Notes: a model not told the origin generated them from the sequence alone. Numbered from the stretch's first letter, positions 1 to 12,394 are shown. The stretch: 64,000 nt of DNA from Sitta carolinensis (GCA_032173965.1 CM063290.1:3365001-3429000), one strand, 5' to 3'. Numbers and translations are program-made.

Positions 1-441
1 TGCTCCTCTCCTCCATCGTGGAGCTATTTAAGATTTATGCTGCCCAGGAGCTGCAGACGGATGCTCAACATAAAACCCTGCAAGACAACAGAGAAGCCCA
101 CAGAAATCCCAGACTGGACGCGCTCTGCACTGCGCGCCTGCCTTTCCCATTTATGCCAGGAATTGCCAAGTGATGCGCAGTCCTTTGGGAATAAGAGTCA
201 CTACAGGACGTGTGGGAGCGAGAGGAGACGACAGCTCTCTAGGAATCCTCGAGAAAACCTCACCCTGACCTCGGCGGGGCTGGGACCCCAGCGCGGGGAG
301 ACCCTGCGACCCCACGGGCTGCAGGAGAAGAAGGGGGAGAAGGAGCAAAACTTTGAGAGAGGTTGGCCAGCCGGAGAAGGAGGAGGAGGATGTTCTGCAA
401 GCCTTGGGGAAGGGCAGCAGAGGCTCCTGCCGAGGGAGTAC
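1..441 (-). other. GOLIM4: GOLIM4 intron 1, 5' part
   Basis: This is intronic sequence downstream of the GOLIM4 exon 1 donor at 441/440 on the minus strand. It is moderately GC-rich next to the exon, with a purine-rich stretch around 325-395. No exon was recognised. Confidence 0.75.
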
Positions 442-628
442 CTTGTAACTGAGCCGAGAGCGACTCCTGATGCTGCTGGTACTTGAGCGCCGTGGCCTCA
501 GCCTTCCTGAGCTGGCCCTGCAGCTCGTAGTAGAGCATCGCCCCGTACAGGAACCCGAACACCACGGTCAGCAGCAGCAGCGTCTGGAAAATCCGCTTCT
601 GTTTCCGGGAGCACATCCCGTTGCCCAT
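442..628 (-). CDS. GOLIM4: GOLIM4 exon 1 coding part (Golgi integral membrane protein 4, partial)
   Basis: GOLIM4 (GPP130) is a type II cis-Golgi membrane protein that cycles through endosomes. The 62 complete residues begin MGNGMCSRKQKRIFQ, which I recognise as the GOLIM4 N-terminus. A short basic cytoplasmic tail (residues 1-12) is followed by one hydrophobic membrane segment (about 13-33) and the start of the lumenal coiled-coil stem, including LRKAEATALKYQQHQ. The ATG at 626-628 has a strong context (G at -3 and +4), and an in-frame TGA at 668-670 closes the frame upstream with no other ATG. The exon ends in phase 1 at the donor CAAG|GTACTC (intron from 441 downwards). The remaining exons lie beyond the left edge. 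The gene diverges from EGFEM1 about 32.7 kb away. What is seen fits an intact gene. Confidence 0.95.
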
Positions 629-1135
629 GTCCCCGGCGGGGTCCCGAGGGCCCCCGCCCGTCACGGCTCAGCAGCGGGCGGGAGGCGGCGGCATCGGAGG
701 CCCGGGAGGAGCAGGAGAGCAGCGGCAGCAGGAGGAGGAGGAGGAGGAGGAGGGAAGGGAAGGAGGGCCGGCGGAGGCGGGGCCGGCCCAGCGTTTCAGC
801 CGCCGGGCACGGCCGCGGCGCCCGGGGCGGTCCCTGCGGGGCGGCCAGCGGCGGGGCTCATGCCGCGGATGCTCCGTGTGCCCGTGTGCCCGTGTGCCGG
901 CCCCTGCGGCCGGGGGAGCTGCGGGGAACAAAGGCAGCTCCCGGCCCCGCACTGACGTGTCCCCGCTCGGCCGCGGCTCCCCCGCCGCGGGATCCCCGAA
1001 GGAAGTCCCGCTCCGGGCGCGGCCTCATTGGGTCGGGCCGCGGGGCTCTGCCCTCCCTCCGGAGCGCATTGGGTGCCCGCCGCGTCCGTCCGCAGCGGGC
1101 CGCGCTTCCCGCCCGCCCCTCCAGCCGCTGCCTCA
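629..1135 (-). promoter_or_regulatory. GOLIM4: GOLIM4 CpG-island promoter and 5' UTR
   Basis: A very GC- and CpG-rich block lies directly upstream of the GOLIM4 ATG. Two CCAAT boxes read on the minus strand (plus-strand ATTGG at 1027-1031 and 1068-1072, 41 bp apart), an arrangement typical of NF-Y-bound promoters. TGACGTG at 953-959 matches the core of CREB/ATF and unfolded-protein-response elements, which would suit a secretory-pathway gene. A run of about eight AGG triplets (731-755) falls in the probable 5' UTR. No TATA box was seen, and the transcription start is not determined. Boundaries are judged by eye from base composition. Confidence 0.7.
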
Positions 1136-1445
1136 GCCCCTGAGCCCCGCAGCCCCGCAGAGCCCCTCAGCCCCGCATTCCCTCAGCTCCCTATTCCCTC
1201 AGCCCCGCATTCCTCAGCCCTGAGCCCCGCACCGCAGAGCCCCTCAGCCCGCATTCCTCAGCTCCTATTCCCTCAGCCCGCATTCCCTCAGCCCTTAGCC
1301 CCGCAGCCCCTCAGCTCCGCAGCCCGCATTCCCTCAGCTCCATATTCCCGCAGCCCCGCATTCCCTCAGCCCCTGAGCCCCGCAGCCCCTCAGCTCCGCA
1401 GCCCCGCATTCCCTCAGCTCCATATTCCCGCAGCCCCGCAGCCCC
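1135..1445. repeat. GC-rich minisatellite A next to GOLIM4 promoter
   Basis: This is a tandem array built from CAGCCCCGCATTCCCTCAG-like modules. A higher-order unit of roughly 60-70 bp is visible: the module with CCGCATTCCCTCAGCTCCAT followed by ATTCCCGCAGCC ends both the copy at about 1320-1360 and the copy at about 1395-1440. The C-rich strand is plus, so the G-rich strand is the GOLIM4 sense strand. Long open frames across it are artefacts of the repeat. Confidence 0.85.
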
Positions 1446-1489
1446 CGGTGCGGGGCCGCCTCGGGAACGGGGCTCGTGTGGTGATGAAG

Positions 1490-1857
1490 GAGGGCCGTGA
1501 CAGCGGGGCTGTGACAGCGGGGCTGTGACACTGGGGTGACACTGGGGTGACACCGGGGTGACACCGGGGGTGACAGCGGGGGTGACACAGGCGTGACACC
1601 GGGGGTAACACCGGGGTGACACCAGGGTGACACCGGGGGTGACAGCGAGGGTGACACCAGGGGTGACACCGGGGCTGTGACACCGGGGCTGTGACACCGG
1701 GGCTGTGACACCGGGGGTGACACCAGGGGTGACACCGGGGCTGTGACACTGAGGGTGACACCGGGGTGACACAGGGGGTGACACCGGGGTGACACCGGGG
1801 TGACACGGGGTGACACCGGGGCTGACACCGGGGGTGACACCGGGGGTGACACGCAGC
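1490..1857. repeat. GGGGTGACACC minisatellite B
   Basis: About 370 bp of tandem 11-15 bp units with consensus GGGGTGACACC and variants such as GGGGCTGTGACACC. Plus-strand G-runs of four or five are separated by about seven bases, so the array meets the simple G-quadruplex pattern of G-tracts with loops of up to seven bases. Each unit also contains the odd palindrome GGTGACACC. It follows minisatellite A after about 50 bp. Confidence 0.9.
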
Positions 1858-1959
1858 TCGGTCCCCTGTGGCCCCGCCGGGACCGTCCGGGGCTCCGGGA
1901 AGGCAAAGCCCCGAAGAGCCGCTCGCAGCCAAGCACCTGCGGTGTTCGTGGAACCGCGG

Positions 1960-2168
1960 GATGCTCTGGGTTGGAAGGGACCTCAGAGCCCATCCAGTGC
2001 CACCCCAGCCATGGCAGGGACCCCTCCACTGTCCCAGGTGCTCCAAACCCATCCAGCCCGGCCTTGGGCACTTCGGGGATCCAGGGACAGCCACAGCTGC
2101 TCTGGGAATTCCAGCCCAGTCCCTGCCCACCCTCGCAAGGAAGAATTCCATCCCAATATCCCATCTAA
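1960..2168 (-). mobile_element. CR1 LINE 3'-end fragment
   Basis: GGGTTGGAAGGGACCTCAGA at about 1967-1986 is the reverse complement of the conserved avian CR1 3' tail. It is followed by the usual CATCCAGTGCCACCCC and GGGATCCAGGGACAGCCACA segments, ending near CCAATATCCCATCTAAACC. The copy is 5'-truncated, as is typical for CR1. Subfamily not assigned. Confidence 0.85.
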
Positions 2169-2169
2169 A

Positions 2170-5100
2170 CCTACTCATCACATCGATCTGTTCTCTCGTA
2201 GCTTGTTGGCTGCACTTTGTTTGGGTGTTGATTGTCACAGCCTGCACTGTCCTTGGCCTTTTCTTCCACCAAAGCCCAGCCCAGACCCTGGTGCATCTCA
2301 GTTCAGGCTCCCGAAAACGTGCTGTCCTAATCGAGTGCTCCCAAATCCCTCTGTGGTGCCGAAAAACGTGAGATGGGTCACGTATACTTCTGCATAAATT
2401 CAGGCTTAGCCTAAATACAGCTCCCTCTCCTAGTGTATTTTATTACAGGACAAACAAAACCCAATCAACTCCCAAGCTAAACTAGAAGAATAAGCAAAGA
2501 AATCAAATTATTATGCCAAAGTTATTTTTTCCCTAAGTACATTTGACTCAAATCTGTGTTTTGCATAGTCATTATTCTGGCCTTAACGGAAAAAAACAAC
2601 ATCAAAGGAGCTTAAGAAATTCTTATTCAAATATTCTGCATATTCCAGTAATTAATAGCAGTCAGTACCACAAGCTGACATGATTTCTATGTGTATTTCA
2701 AATATCTGTTTGATATATTTTCATTTAATAGAATCCCTTGCTCTCAGTTTGAGGACCACGGTGTTTGAAATTATGAATTAGGCACCCAGGAAGGAACTGT
2801 AATTGCTTTGAAACAGTGATGATTAAAAACAAATAAAAAAATCATGACCTTTTCCCTTGTCTTTAGGAAGCTTCCCGGGGTACTCGAGGTTACATTCAAA
2901 ATCTTTTGTTTCAACCATGAGTGTTTCAAGTTGAGGTATTTTCATGCTGGTTTAGAGCATCCATTTCTCTCACAAAAAGTATTTCCAGGATGTTTCTTAG
3001 TATCACCCAAGCTCCAGCTGCCCTCCCTCCTCCAAACTCCTTCACAGCTGTTCTGTGCTTTTTCCATTTCCAGGCTCTGCTGAGTAAAATGAGATAATTC
3101 TTTATTTTTGGACTGAGACATTCAAATCACTAGGGGTGATTGATATGTCAGTATTACAGCTCTTCAAATGATTTAATTTTTTGTGTTTCCACTTGTTGCT
3201 TGCATCACCACTCATAAAACTAGTTTGTGTCTTTAGTTTTGATTACTTTGCACTGGAGAACAATTGGCTGACATTTAAAAATGTCTAAAATGATAAAATG
3301 TAAATTTAGAAGGACATTGAACCCACAGTGTTATTTAATATCTATTCCAAATACATTTAATTGATTATGGTGTAAATATACTTTAACTGCTAGTAGAAAT
3401 TGGCAATATCATTAACAAATACCAGGGGGAAAAAAAAGCAAATTACTATCTCATTTTGTTTAATCAAATATTACTTATATTCAGTAGGTGCTAGTGATAG
3501 ATCTCTTCAGCTCGTGTAAATTGTGATTCTCCATGAGCAAACCAATTAAAGATGAAATGAGGAATTTATTGGGAGCAAGGGACTATTATGCGAAGCTATT
3601 AGGCAAATTTCAATTGGAAGTCCCAAAATAGAAAGGTTTGGCCCTAAAAGAGGCTGTAATATATTAAAAAGCATTAAATTAGTTGCTAGGAGAGAGCTGT
3701 TACTTGGCCTAATCTCTGGATACGTTCCTGGTCTAATCAGGAGAGATGAGGGATGAGTGGTTTCCGAGCCACAGGGAGCTGGGAGGCTGCAGAGAGAATT
3801 CGTGGCAGGAATTTACACTGAGCCATTTTCCAGCTCTGCTTCCATTTCCCGGGCACAGGAGGATGGTGCAACCCAACTGCCCGAGAGCTCGTGCTGCTCA
3901 GCACCAGCCGCTGGCCAAAGCGTTGGCCAACCCCGGCAGATTTCACCAAGAAACGTTCAGCAAAGTGAGGTTCCTCTAGGATTTGAGAGGTGAATTATAA
4001 CCCTGCCAGTTCCTCTCCATGTGCTCAGACCTGGGTAACTGAGAACCTGACCAGGGCAGAGATGTCAGAAAAATCCCAACTCCTTCGGACACCGGTTCTC
4101 ATCATGGACCACAAGATGTGGGAAGTGCACCCCTCTGTAATTTGGACACCACAGGACTACATTTTTGGGTTTGCTTGTTTCCTTTGTTTATTTTCCTCCT
4201 CATAAGATAATTGTTTTGTATTTTCTGATATTTTTTTCACTGTCAGTTTTACTAAACTCGATGTCACAATTATTACATATCTAATTAAAATGATCATTGA
4301 ACAGCTTTGCATTTTTCCAGAATGGTGTAATGAGCACAGCAGCTAAGCAGACCAGGCAGCAGGCCTTTTGTTTATTTTTATTTTATTTTAACCTTCCCAA
4401 TCAATGGGTCAGGGATCCCAAGAGATGGAAATGCAAGGTTGTCCCACACAAGTCACAGCCCATTCCTTTGGTTGCCAGAAGTTAAGGAATGTCCTGGCAA
4501 GGCACCTGTTATTACCTCTCCAGCTACAAAGTACATTCCAGCTGCAGATGTTTAACCTTTTTGTCCAGTGGCTAAAGCTTACTAAGACACACAAGGATTT
4601 TTTTAACATGCAGTGTCATCTACCAGGGATCAAGAGCTGCAGGGATAAAAAGATTGCACTTGAAGAGGTGAATGCTCCTGGAAAAATTGAATTTACCCCT
4701 GCTTGAGGTCATAGTTTGTGGCATTGGGGGAAGTCAGGGTTTTTATAGCTGAGCTATGTCTGAGCATCCAGCTTGAGTTGAAGTCTGTTTGCTGATGTCC
4801 AGATTGAAGGTGAGAACAGGAGGGCTGTGTTTTAATGTAGGAAGCCCTATGTCATTTAATATTCTGGGGGGAAATAATCAAACGTGAGGCATCACAAACT
4901 GGACGCTCCAAGCTATCAGAGCCTTGACATTTGTGTTCTGGTGCCCCCAGTTCTGGATGTGGAATAAGAGCTGATGATTGACTTTTACTTCATGGTTGCA
5001 CATAAAGACATCTTTTTGTAAATCCTTCAGCTTTCATTGTAGGGATGGGCATAAAACTCTGACAAGAAAATTTTGCGGGGTACAAAGAGTAATTTAAACA

Positions 5101-8100
5101 ATTCCCTACTGAGATGAGAAATGTGGTTCCTGGTGGAGATGACTGAGGAGGCTACACTGTGACTTTATCTTGTTTCTGGTGCTTAAAACAGTCTTGTCAT
5201 TTTGCTGGCTCGAAACCATTATCCTTTGTAAATAATTCACGCAGGTGAGTAGATGCATTCCAATGTACAGCTGTTGTACAGGACTTGGAAGTCGTGGAGC
5301 TGAGTTTGCCACAGAGCTACAAATTCATTTTCCAGGTGCAGGATGCACTTGGAATGGCCATACGTGACTTTGTGTGCTTGCCGTGCAGCCACCACAGCTG
5401 AACTCCAGTGCATCCTGTGCTGGAGCCATTAGCTGCCTGTCAAGGCAGAACAACTCCTAAGGAACACTGAAATCTGATCAGCCTTTTGCTGCAATCCCCA
5501 GAGAAAAAAGAAACCCTCCTCATGCTGTTACATGCTGCATTGTTCTTAACATGACAGCTTCCACAAAAACAGTAGTAAACACCTAAAATAAAGAGTAGGA
5601 TGCCATATCTTTTAAACAGTGAATTGACTTTAAACACTGGTCAGGCGATCCACATCATGAGAAATTCGCATTTGGAAGCCCCCCCGTTCCTGAGGAACAA
5701 AAAAGAAAAAATAATAATGATTGAGTGCTAATGATAATCTGGATACTCCTACAATTAAGGGGCAGGATATTCGAGCCTTCGGGCACTGATCTAACAGCAC
5801 ATTTTGTGCATTTTCACAGGGATCTGTTTGTATTTTGCCTCTGTGTGGTTTTTTGATGCTGCAGATCCCTCTGAACCAGCGGGTGAAATACAAACAACGA
5901 CTCGGGCTGCCCCGAGGACGAACAACTGCACACCAAAGCCCTGGGGCTGTGCCTGCAGCCAGGTGGGGATGGGAGGGAAAAATCCTGACCGGGAGGAGAA
6001 ACCCCTGACTCCTGGGAGAGCTCCACGCAGGGGTAAGGACACGGGAGCCTGGAGTGTCGGGGAATTCTCTGTCCTGTCTACAAGGGAAGGGGCTTCCCCG
6101 TGTTGCTGTTCCAAAGGACAGCAGTTGCATTCCGCTTTTTATGAGTTGGAGGAAATTGTTGAGCTTGGAAGGCTGACTGCACACATTGTTTCTCTCTCAT
6201 ACATAGGATAATCTCCAGTGATTACTTTTTCCTGGTGCATTTCCTGTTGGGCTGTCCAGACTGGAGGCCGTGGCAGATGCAGGAGTAAATAGGTCAGTGA
6301 ATTTTGAATTATTCCATCCCCTGCTTTTTCCACTCTTGCCACACTTATCCATTTCCAACCCCCCCCCCCCCCCCCAGTCTTTGTTTTTCCAGCACCTTAA
6401 TAAAAGCCAGGGTCTGATATCCCACAGCTGTAAAGCTGCCTGGCCTTCCAGAAATCCCATCTTCATAACTGTTTACATTATCATTGCACTGTAAGATAGT
6501 GAGTGATAAACTAATGCACATTCCTTGGTGTTTATGTCTGGGATAGCCTTGTGATTTTTAAAGGATCTGAAACGGAGACTTCTAAATGCAGTTTGGAAAC
6601 TCTTGCTTTGTAAAGTTAATTTGAGGAGAGAAAAACAACCACGCAGGAATTTATGTTTAAAATCTGAAGAAATGTAGATAAAGTATTTGAAATGAGCTTA
6701 AAATGAACTCAGGACTTCAACAGCCATGTCCACATTCATTTCCATGGAACTGTTGTTTCTTGCAATGATATTATCGTGGCCTGGCAGACTCAGAAACAGA
6801 AGCTGTTTTTCCAGTCAGTGACAGGGTTATCCCCAAATAGTAGTTTTAATTTAATTGGAATTATTGACTTCTAGCCTCTTCCTATTCACTAGGAAAATGT
6901 GTGCAGGCTTTTTTCCCAAAACATAACTATCTTTCCTAACTGTTAGTCTTGGAAGGGCTTTGCTGTTACATTGCAAACTAAAATTAGTTCCACTCCAAAG
7001 GAATTCTACATATTTGTTTGGGAACCTATAAGAGTATGGAGGAGTGGAGAAAAGGGCTGAATTTGAGAAAGACCTGCTGAAAAATCTCAATCTCTTCTGA
7101 AAGATACTCCAAATTACTTCAGTCCTATTAGTGAGAATTAACTCTTGAAAGAATTATTGTGTGTTTTATTTGCTACCAAAGCCTCATTTGAGGCATTCTC
7201 TTATTTCCTGGAAGATGAGTGGCTGCTGGCAGCTCTCAGTCACTGCTACTGCAGTTTTCCTCACAGCTTTCCCTGTTTCCCAGCTCCCTGGTCTGTCTGG
7301 GCTCGGGGTATTCCTGCAGAGGTCAGGTTTATTATGCACATGAGTGAGGATGGCAAAGTGAAGAACCCCTAAGGACTCAAATGATGAAGGTCTTAAAAGA
7401 AATAATTAATGGCTGTACCAGTCAGACTCCTGAACCAGCTGTAGAAACCACACTGGAAATTGATCGTTTTGTCTGCAAAAAAACATAACTTGGCTTTTGG
7501 CTTGGATCCATCCAGCACTGAAAGGACAGGAAAAAAGATCCCGGGAGCTGTTTGTTTTTGTAGTTATTAAAACCGATGAGCTCAGAGTTTGGAAATGCTG
7601 GGAGAAAAAAAAAAAAAAATAAAAAAAGGAGGGGAGAGAAGACCTGAAACAAAGCAAGGGGAATTCACAAGCAGGGTGGAGAGGGAATGTTGGATATCGG
7701 TGCCACCTAGTGGGAATTCTCCAGAAGATCGAGGAGAGCCAGGCTGCTGCTTTTCACCCTAAAAAAGTCCCTTAGAGAAATAAAGAAATCATTGATGATG
7801 GTGTGGGCACTCAGCAGTGTCAATAAGTAAGGCTGGGAGTGGGTGAGATGGAGGCTACAGGTAGTGGATGGAAAAAGTAAAGTTAATTAAATCCCTGATA
7901 CACCTCCTTACAAGGGGACTGTGTCTTTTAGAGTTAGGTAACAAAAACCCCCTAACAGTGCTCAGGGGGGACAGGGGAGCTCCTTGCCTGTGGAATATTG
8001 CCCTGGAAGGCTGGGGAGGGGCTCGAGACAGTGCACATGCAGGATTTATTAACCATACCTGGGCTGGAAGTGCTTGGAGGCAATGGAGCTCATAAAGTTT

Positions 8101-9300
8101 TACAAGCATTTACACAGCACATTTACATTGTGAATAAAGAAGTGCTACAGCTGCTGGTAAGAACCTCTGCACAGAGTTACTGCCTTGTAAATAATGGGCC
8201 TTGAGAGAAAAATCTACTCACCTTCAGTATCAGACATTCTTGTGCTCTGGCCATGATGATGAACAGTCCCTGAGAGCCACAAAGTCCAGCTCAGTGCATG
8301 CCTTTGCTTGTTTGACTGAAAAGAACCCAATTCATTTTCTTAGGAAATGATGTTGCAATCAGACAAGGGTGTTGTGTTTGTATGTTATTCACTTTCAAAC
8401 CCTGCAATTCATTGTCTAACTCGAGCAGATTTACCAGAGGGCAGAAATCTTGGATATGACGTTCCTGAAAGTTTCATGAAAATAGGTGAATAGGTGTCCA
8501 GGTACAGGAGAGTCAGCCAGGGGGAAAAGTGCCATCAGCTGGCCCCTAATAACACAGAAAAATACTTAATACATACTGCTGACACAGAAAAAAAAAAAAA
8601 AAAAACAAAAAAAAACCCCCTACCATTACTTTTCATAGTAAACTATAAACCACAAGATTTTCAAAGATAAGCCTCTGCTGGAAGTATTTGTTTAAGCAAA
8701 AGTGACAGAAAAGTGGCATTAAAACAAGAATGTGAGTGGGATGGGGCATTGAGCAGCAGCAGGGGTTTTACTCCTGATTCCACACTGCAGTGGGATCCCA
8801 GCACACTGCCTGGCACTGAATGCCACAAGGATTCCAGCTGGGATGCCTTTAGATCCTGGCAGCAACCCAAAGTGTTTGCCTTACCTGCTCCTGCTGTTTG
8901 GTAGCAGAGGAGCCTGGTGCACTCTGAGCCCATCCTTGCTGTTTGCCACTCGTTGTGCTTTACCTGTGAGATCCTGGTCTCCAGGGTGGGCTCAGAACTG
9001 CAGGTGTCACTGCAGGAGGGACTGGTGGCCCTTTGATTCAAAGGGGGATGGCAATTCACAGAGTCCCAGGGAAAACCAAAAGGAGTGGAATGAACTCCTG
9101 ATCTCTGTGCTGCCCCTGGGACACCTTTGCCTTTCTGGTCTCTGGGATCAAAGGGGCCCTCCCTTCCTCCCCATGTAATGTGGAAGAAGGAGGGTTTGTC
9201 TCATGGGCATCGCATCCATAGGGATCAAAGATGTTTTTGCAGGAGGTCAGGCCAATCCTTGAGGAGGACAGGGAGAGAGGAAGGGATCCCAGAAGCTTGG
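2170..9300. other. Intergenic AT-rich unique sequence
   Basis: No gene, tRNA or recognisable transposon was seen. The short open frames have no family resemblance and no supporting splice context. Features are low-complexity only: a 17-base C run (6359-6375), A-rich runs near 7605-7619 and 8588-8606, and unique sequence around 3480-3730 that resembles conserved non-coding DNA in composition (TTAAAT/ATTAAA-rich, no repeats). Confidence 0.6.
6359..6375. repeat. Poly-C tract of 17
   Basis: An uninterrupted run of 17 cytosines on the plus strand, within otherwise AT-rich intergenic DNA. Its length is likely polymorphic and error-prone to sequence. Confidence 0.95.
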
Positions 9301-9309
9301 TGATGCAGA

Positions 9310-9452
9310 TCCCAGGATCCCAGGATGGCTTGGGTTGGAAAGAACCTTAAAGCCCATCCAGTCCCACCCCCTTCCTTGGGCAGGGACACCTTCCTCTGTC
9401 CCAGGTTGCTCCAAGCCCCCTCCAACCTGGCCTTGGACACTTCAGGGATGGG
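9310..9452 (-). mobile_element. CR1 LINE 3'-end fragment
   Basis: GGCTTGGGTTGGAAAGAACC begins the reverse complement of a CR1 tail. CATCCAGTCCCACCCC, GGGCAGGGACACCTTCC and CCAAGCCCCCTCCAACCTGG follow in the expected order. The element is on the minus strand and truncated to about 140 bp. Confidence 0.85.
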
Positions 9453-9459
9453 CCATCCA

Positions 9460-11630
9460 TGATCAATGGGGACAGTCCACATGTTCCAGCAAATGATTCA
9501 AAACCTCACAGCATCAGGCTGTGGAAACCTGGTTCTCTGTGGCTTCTCTTTGGATATTCTATGCTTTTTGGAACTGTCACTTTTGCTGACCTGCTCCAGG
9601 GCTGGCACATGAGACTTCGGAGAGAAGCTGTAAATATTATTTCTTGCATGTTGTTTATTATCTTCAAAAGGAATCTCCTTTTCAAACAGCCCCACGGAAG
9701 TTCCTGTATCTAAAAATAGCAACCCTAAAGGGCTTGACTTTTCCTTTGGGCTTAGCTCCTTCCAGATTGCATGAGTTAAGGAAAAGCCTGAACATACAGG
9801 GAGGAAGTGACAGACGTACTGCTCATGATGAGAGCACTCAGCAAATGGGAAACAGAAATTTGGCAGGGGCAGTAAGGAAGATTAAAACACATCTGGAATA
9901 GAGCTGTGGTATTCCAAGGGGTGAAATAACCAAAACAATTGGAAATCAAAATGCATTATTGGATATTTTAACATTCAAATGCCAGCAACGTAGAGAGAGG
10001 ATTTGCCAAATTTTGCCAAAATAATATTTCGTTATGGTGGGCTTTTTGCAGTGGCTCAGGTAAACTTCCTGGTTGCTTAAGATTAATTTGTTTTATCTCT
10101 AAAGAGACTGAAAGAATGGAGAAAGCTGTTGCAGTAAAGCAATAAAACTTTTGAGTTCATGTAGCACATGTAGAAGAAACCTACTGTTGGCAGAGCTGAT
10201 GATTTTTCTCCAGTTTCAGATGGCAAAAATCTCCAAATCTAAAGGTAAAATAATTTCTGACCTCTTACCCTTAAGAATGATTGATTAAAAGTGCAATTCC
10301 TCATCAAATCAAGTAAGAACTATGTTCACCTAAGGACTGCACTTCTCAGAATTGCTATTTAATGTGTATTATGTGCATAAAACAGAGACTGGAATTCCTA
10401 CAGTCACTTTTCTGGGTGACACCCTCCTTCTGCTAAAGCCAACATCAAGTTATTGACTACAGCATACTCCAAATTTCACTTTTACTTTCTTTTCCCTTCA
10501 CAATTTAAGAGGTGATTGCTTTGTTTTGACTTGACTCATAACCCGAGGCATGACTAACGCTGATGTGCAGCGATAAAACTTCCTGTTAGGGTAAATCCCC
10601 AGAAACTCCAGCAACTTTATTGTCAATTTGGACTCCTACCAATGCTACAGTGGAGGACTTTTTTTTTTCCATTTTTATTTCCACAGTAAAAGTAAGAGGC
10701 CCCAGCTGAAAGATGACAGCCAGGCTGCATGTTAGAGCAGTTTAGGTCCAGAGCCAGACCTGTGTTCTGCAGCCTGAACCTTTTTCTAATTAAAATACAC
10801 TTGATCTACTGTTACAGTGTTTGAGAGCTTTTGAAGTCAGACTCTCCCTTTTCCACTTTTGCAGGGTAGTTTGGGAAAAGAGGGTTGACTCTGCTATGGG
10901 ACACATAAATAGAGCTTGGTTAATAGATGAGAGTAAGTATAGGGTAGATGAGAGGTTGTAAACTTCTTATTCCACTTTGATGTGTCCATCCTAAGCCCCT
11001 GAATGTTTTATAGCATTTATCACAATGGTATTTGGTGATATATCAGGTGTAAGAGTGGCTTGCTGTCTTTTTTTCCCCCTCAGCTCAGTGCCCACTGTCT
11101 TTTTAGAGCTCTCTTCAGGTGTCCCAGTGCAAATTTTGAAAATTGTTCAAGAAGTAGGTTTTATATCATTTTCTCAAGACATGAAGCCTCAGGATTGGTC
11201 AGGATTACCCATCCTCTCTAGCACTTATAACCAAATTAGCCAGTATTTCTATAAATACCAAACCACACAGCCTCATTGGTAACAAAGTTTTTTTTTTAAA
11301 AATGGGAGATGAATTTCCATCTTTTTCCCATAGGAATTACAGTATCTAGGACATTTATCTTGAGACAGGTTCCTTCCCTTATTTGAAGGGAAGAGCTCAA
11401 CCTGACTTTAACAAGCCTCACACTGTTAGCAATGTGCTTTCAGAGCTCACTCCAAAGCCCATGCAGATATAACCTGATATTTAATATATTCATGTGAATG
11501 CAACACACAGCTGAAAATTCAGGGTTCTCAGAAGCTGAGTGTCCCTTCTTGGGAAAACAGAACAGTTCTTCTAGAAGAGCAAGAGTTGGTTTAATATTTG
11601 GCATATTAAAATTAGGGGATACTCTCATTT
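9460..11630. other. Intergenic unique sequence
   Basis: AT-rich sequence without a recognisable gene, RNA or mobile element. Only short homopolymer runs are present (for example around 10661-10670). Confidence 0.5.
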
Positions 11631-11639
11631 GGGTCGAGG

Positions 11640-11790
11640 GCTCCCCTGGGTCCCTGGCAGTGTCCAAATCCAGGCTGGATGGGGGCTGGGAGCAGCCTGG
11701 AACAGTGGGAAATGTCCCTGTCCATGGCAGGGGTGGCACTGGATGGGCTTTAAGTCCCTTCCTACCCAAACCATCCTGGGATTCTGTGGT
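11640..11790 (+). mobile_element. CR1 LINE 3'-end fragment
   Basis: CAGTGTCCAAATCCAGGCTG, then AATGTCCCTGTCCATGGCAG, then TTTAAGTCCCTTCCTACCCA are the conserved CR1 tail modules in sense order on the plus strand, ending near a CATCCTGGGATTCTG terminus. Strongly 5'-truncated. Confidence 0.85.
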
Positions 11791-12394
11791 AGACCTGTGA
11801 GTGGCAGATGGCCAGCACTTTGTTAGTGCAGGATTTCCTCTGGCAATAGCAAACACTCTTAAGGTGCCAAAGCTGTTTCCACTGGTCACAACTCCTGCAT
11901 GTAAACATAAAAAACTGCAGAGTGCAGATGATCATCTTTGGGGGTTTCTGTCACTCACAAAACCGTGCAGTTGAGCCCGGGTAGAGCAGTCCCATATAAC
12001 AGGAAACTTTGCCAGAGAAGTCTGGCCATAAGTCTTGAAATCCCTGGAAATCTTTTTAGTACTGCCTGGGCCCCAAACCCCCTCATTTTAAACCAGATCC
12101 AGAACATGCATCCAAGCTTTCTATCCTGTTTCCATGCCCTAGTGCTTTGTTGGGAGACAATTTAAATTCCTTTCAACTCAAATTCTCCTTGACTACAAGA
12201 AACATTGACTGGGATCCTGCCTCAAAAAGAGCCAAGCAGAGGAGGCTCTGTGCTCACTCCCAGCCAGGCAGGACTTTGTGATCCAAGCTACTTTCCACAG
12301 CAACCTCTCCTACAGGGAAAGAACATGGAGAGCACTTCCTCAGAGGGGACACCTGGCAGTTACAGAGCTCTTTGAACCAGGGCAAGGCAGAGTT

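Noticed and set aside
629..664. Longer GOLIM4 N-terminus starting upstream of residue 1
   Set aside because: The upstream codon at 662-664 is GTG, not ATG. Homologues start at MGNG, and a TGA lies in frame at 668-670.
1490..1857. Nuclear receptor DR5 elements in minisatellite B
   Set aside because: The repeated half is GGGTGA, not the required GGTTCA/GGGTCA core.
1311..2247. Minus-strand frames of 157-277 residues rich in Val-Thr-Pro-Cys-His
   Set aside because: They translate minisatellites A and B and an adjacent CR1 fragment; no known family.
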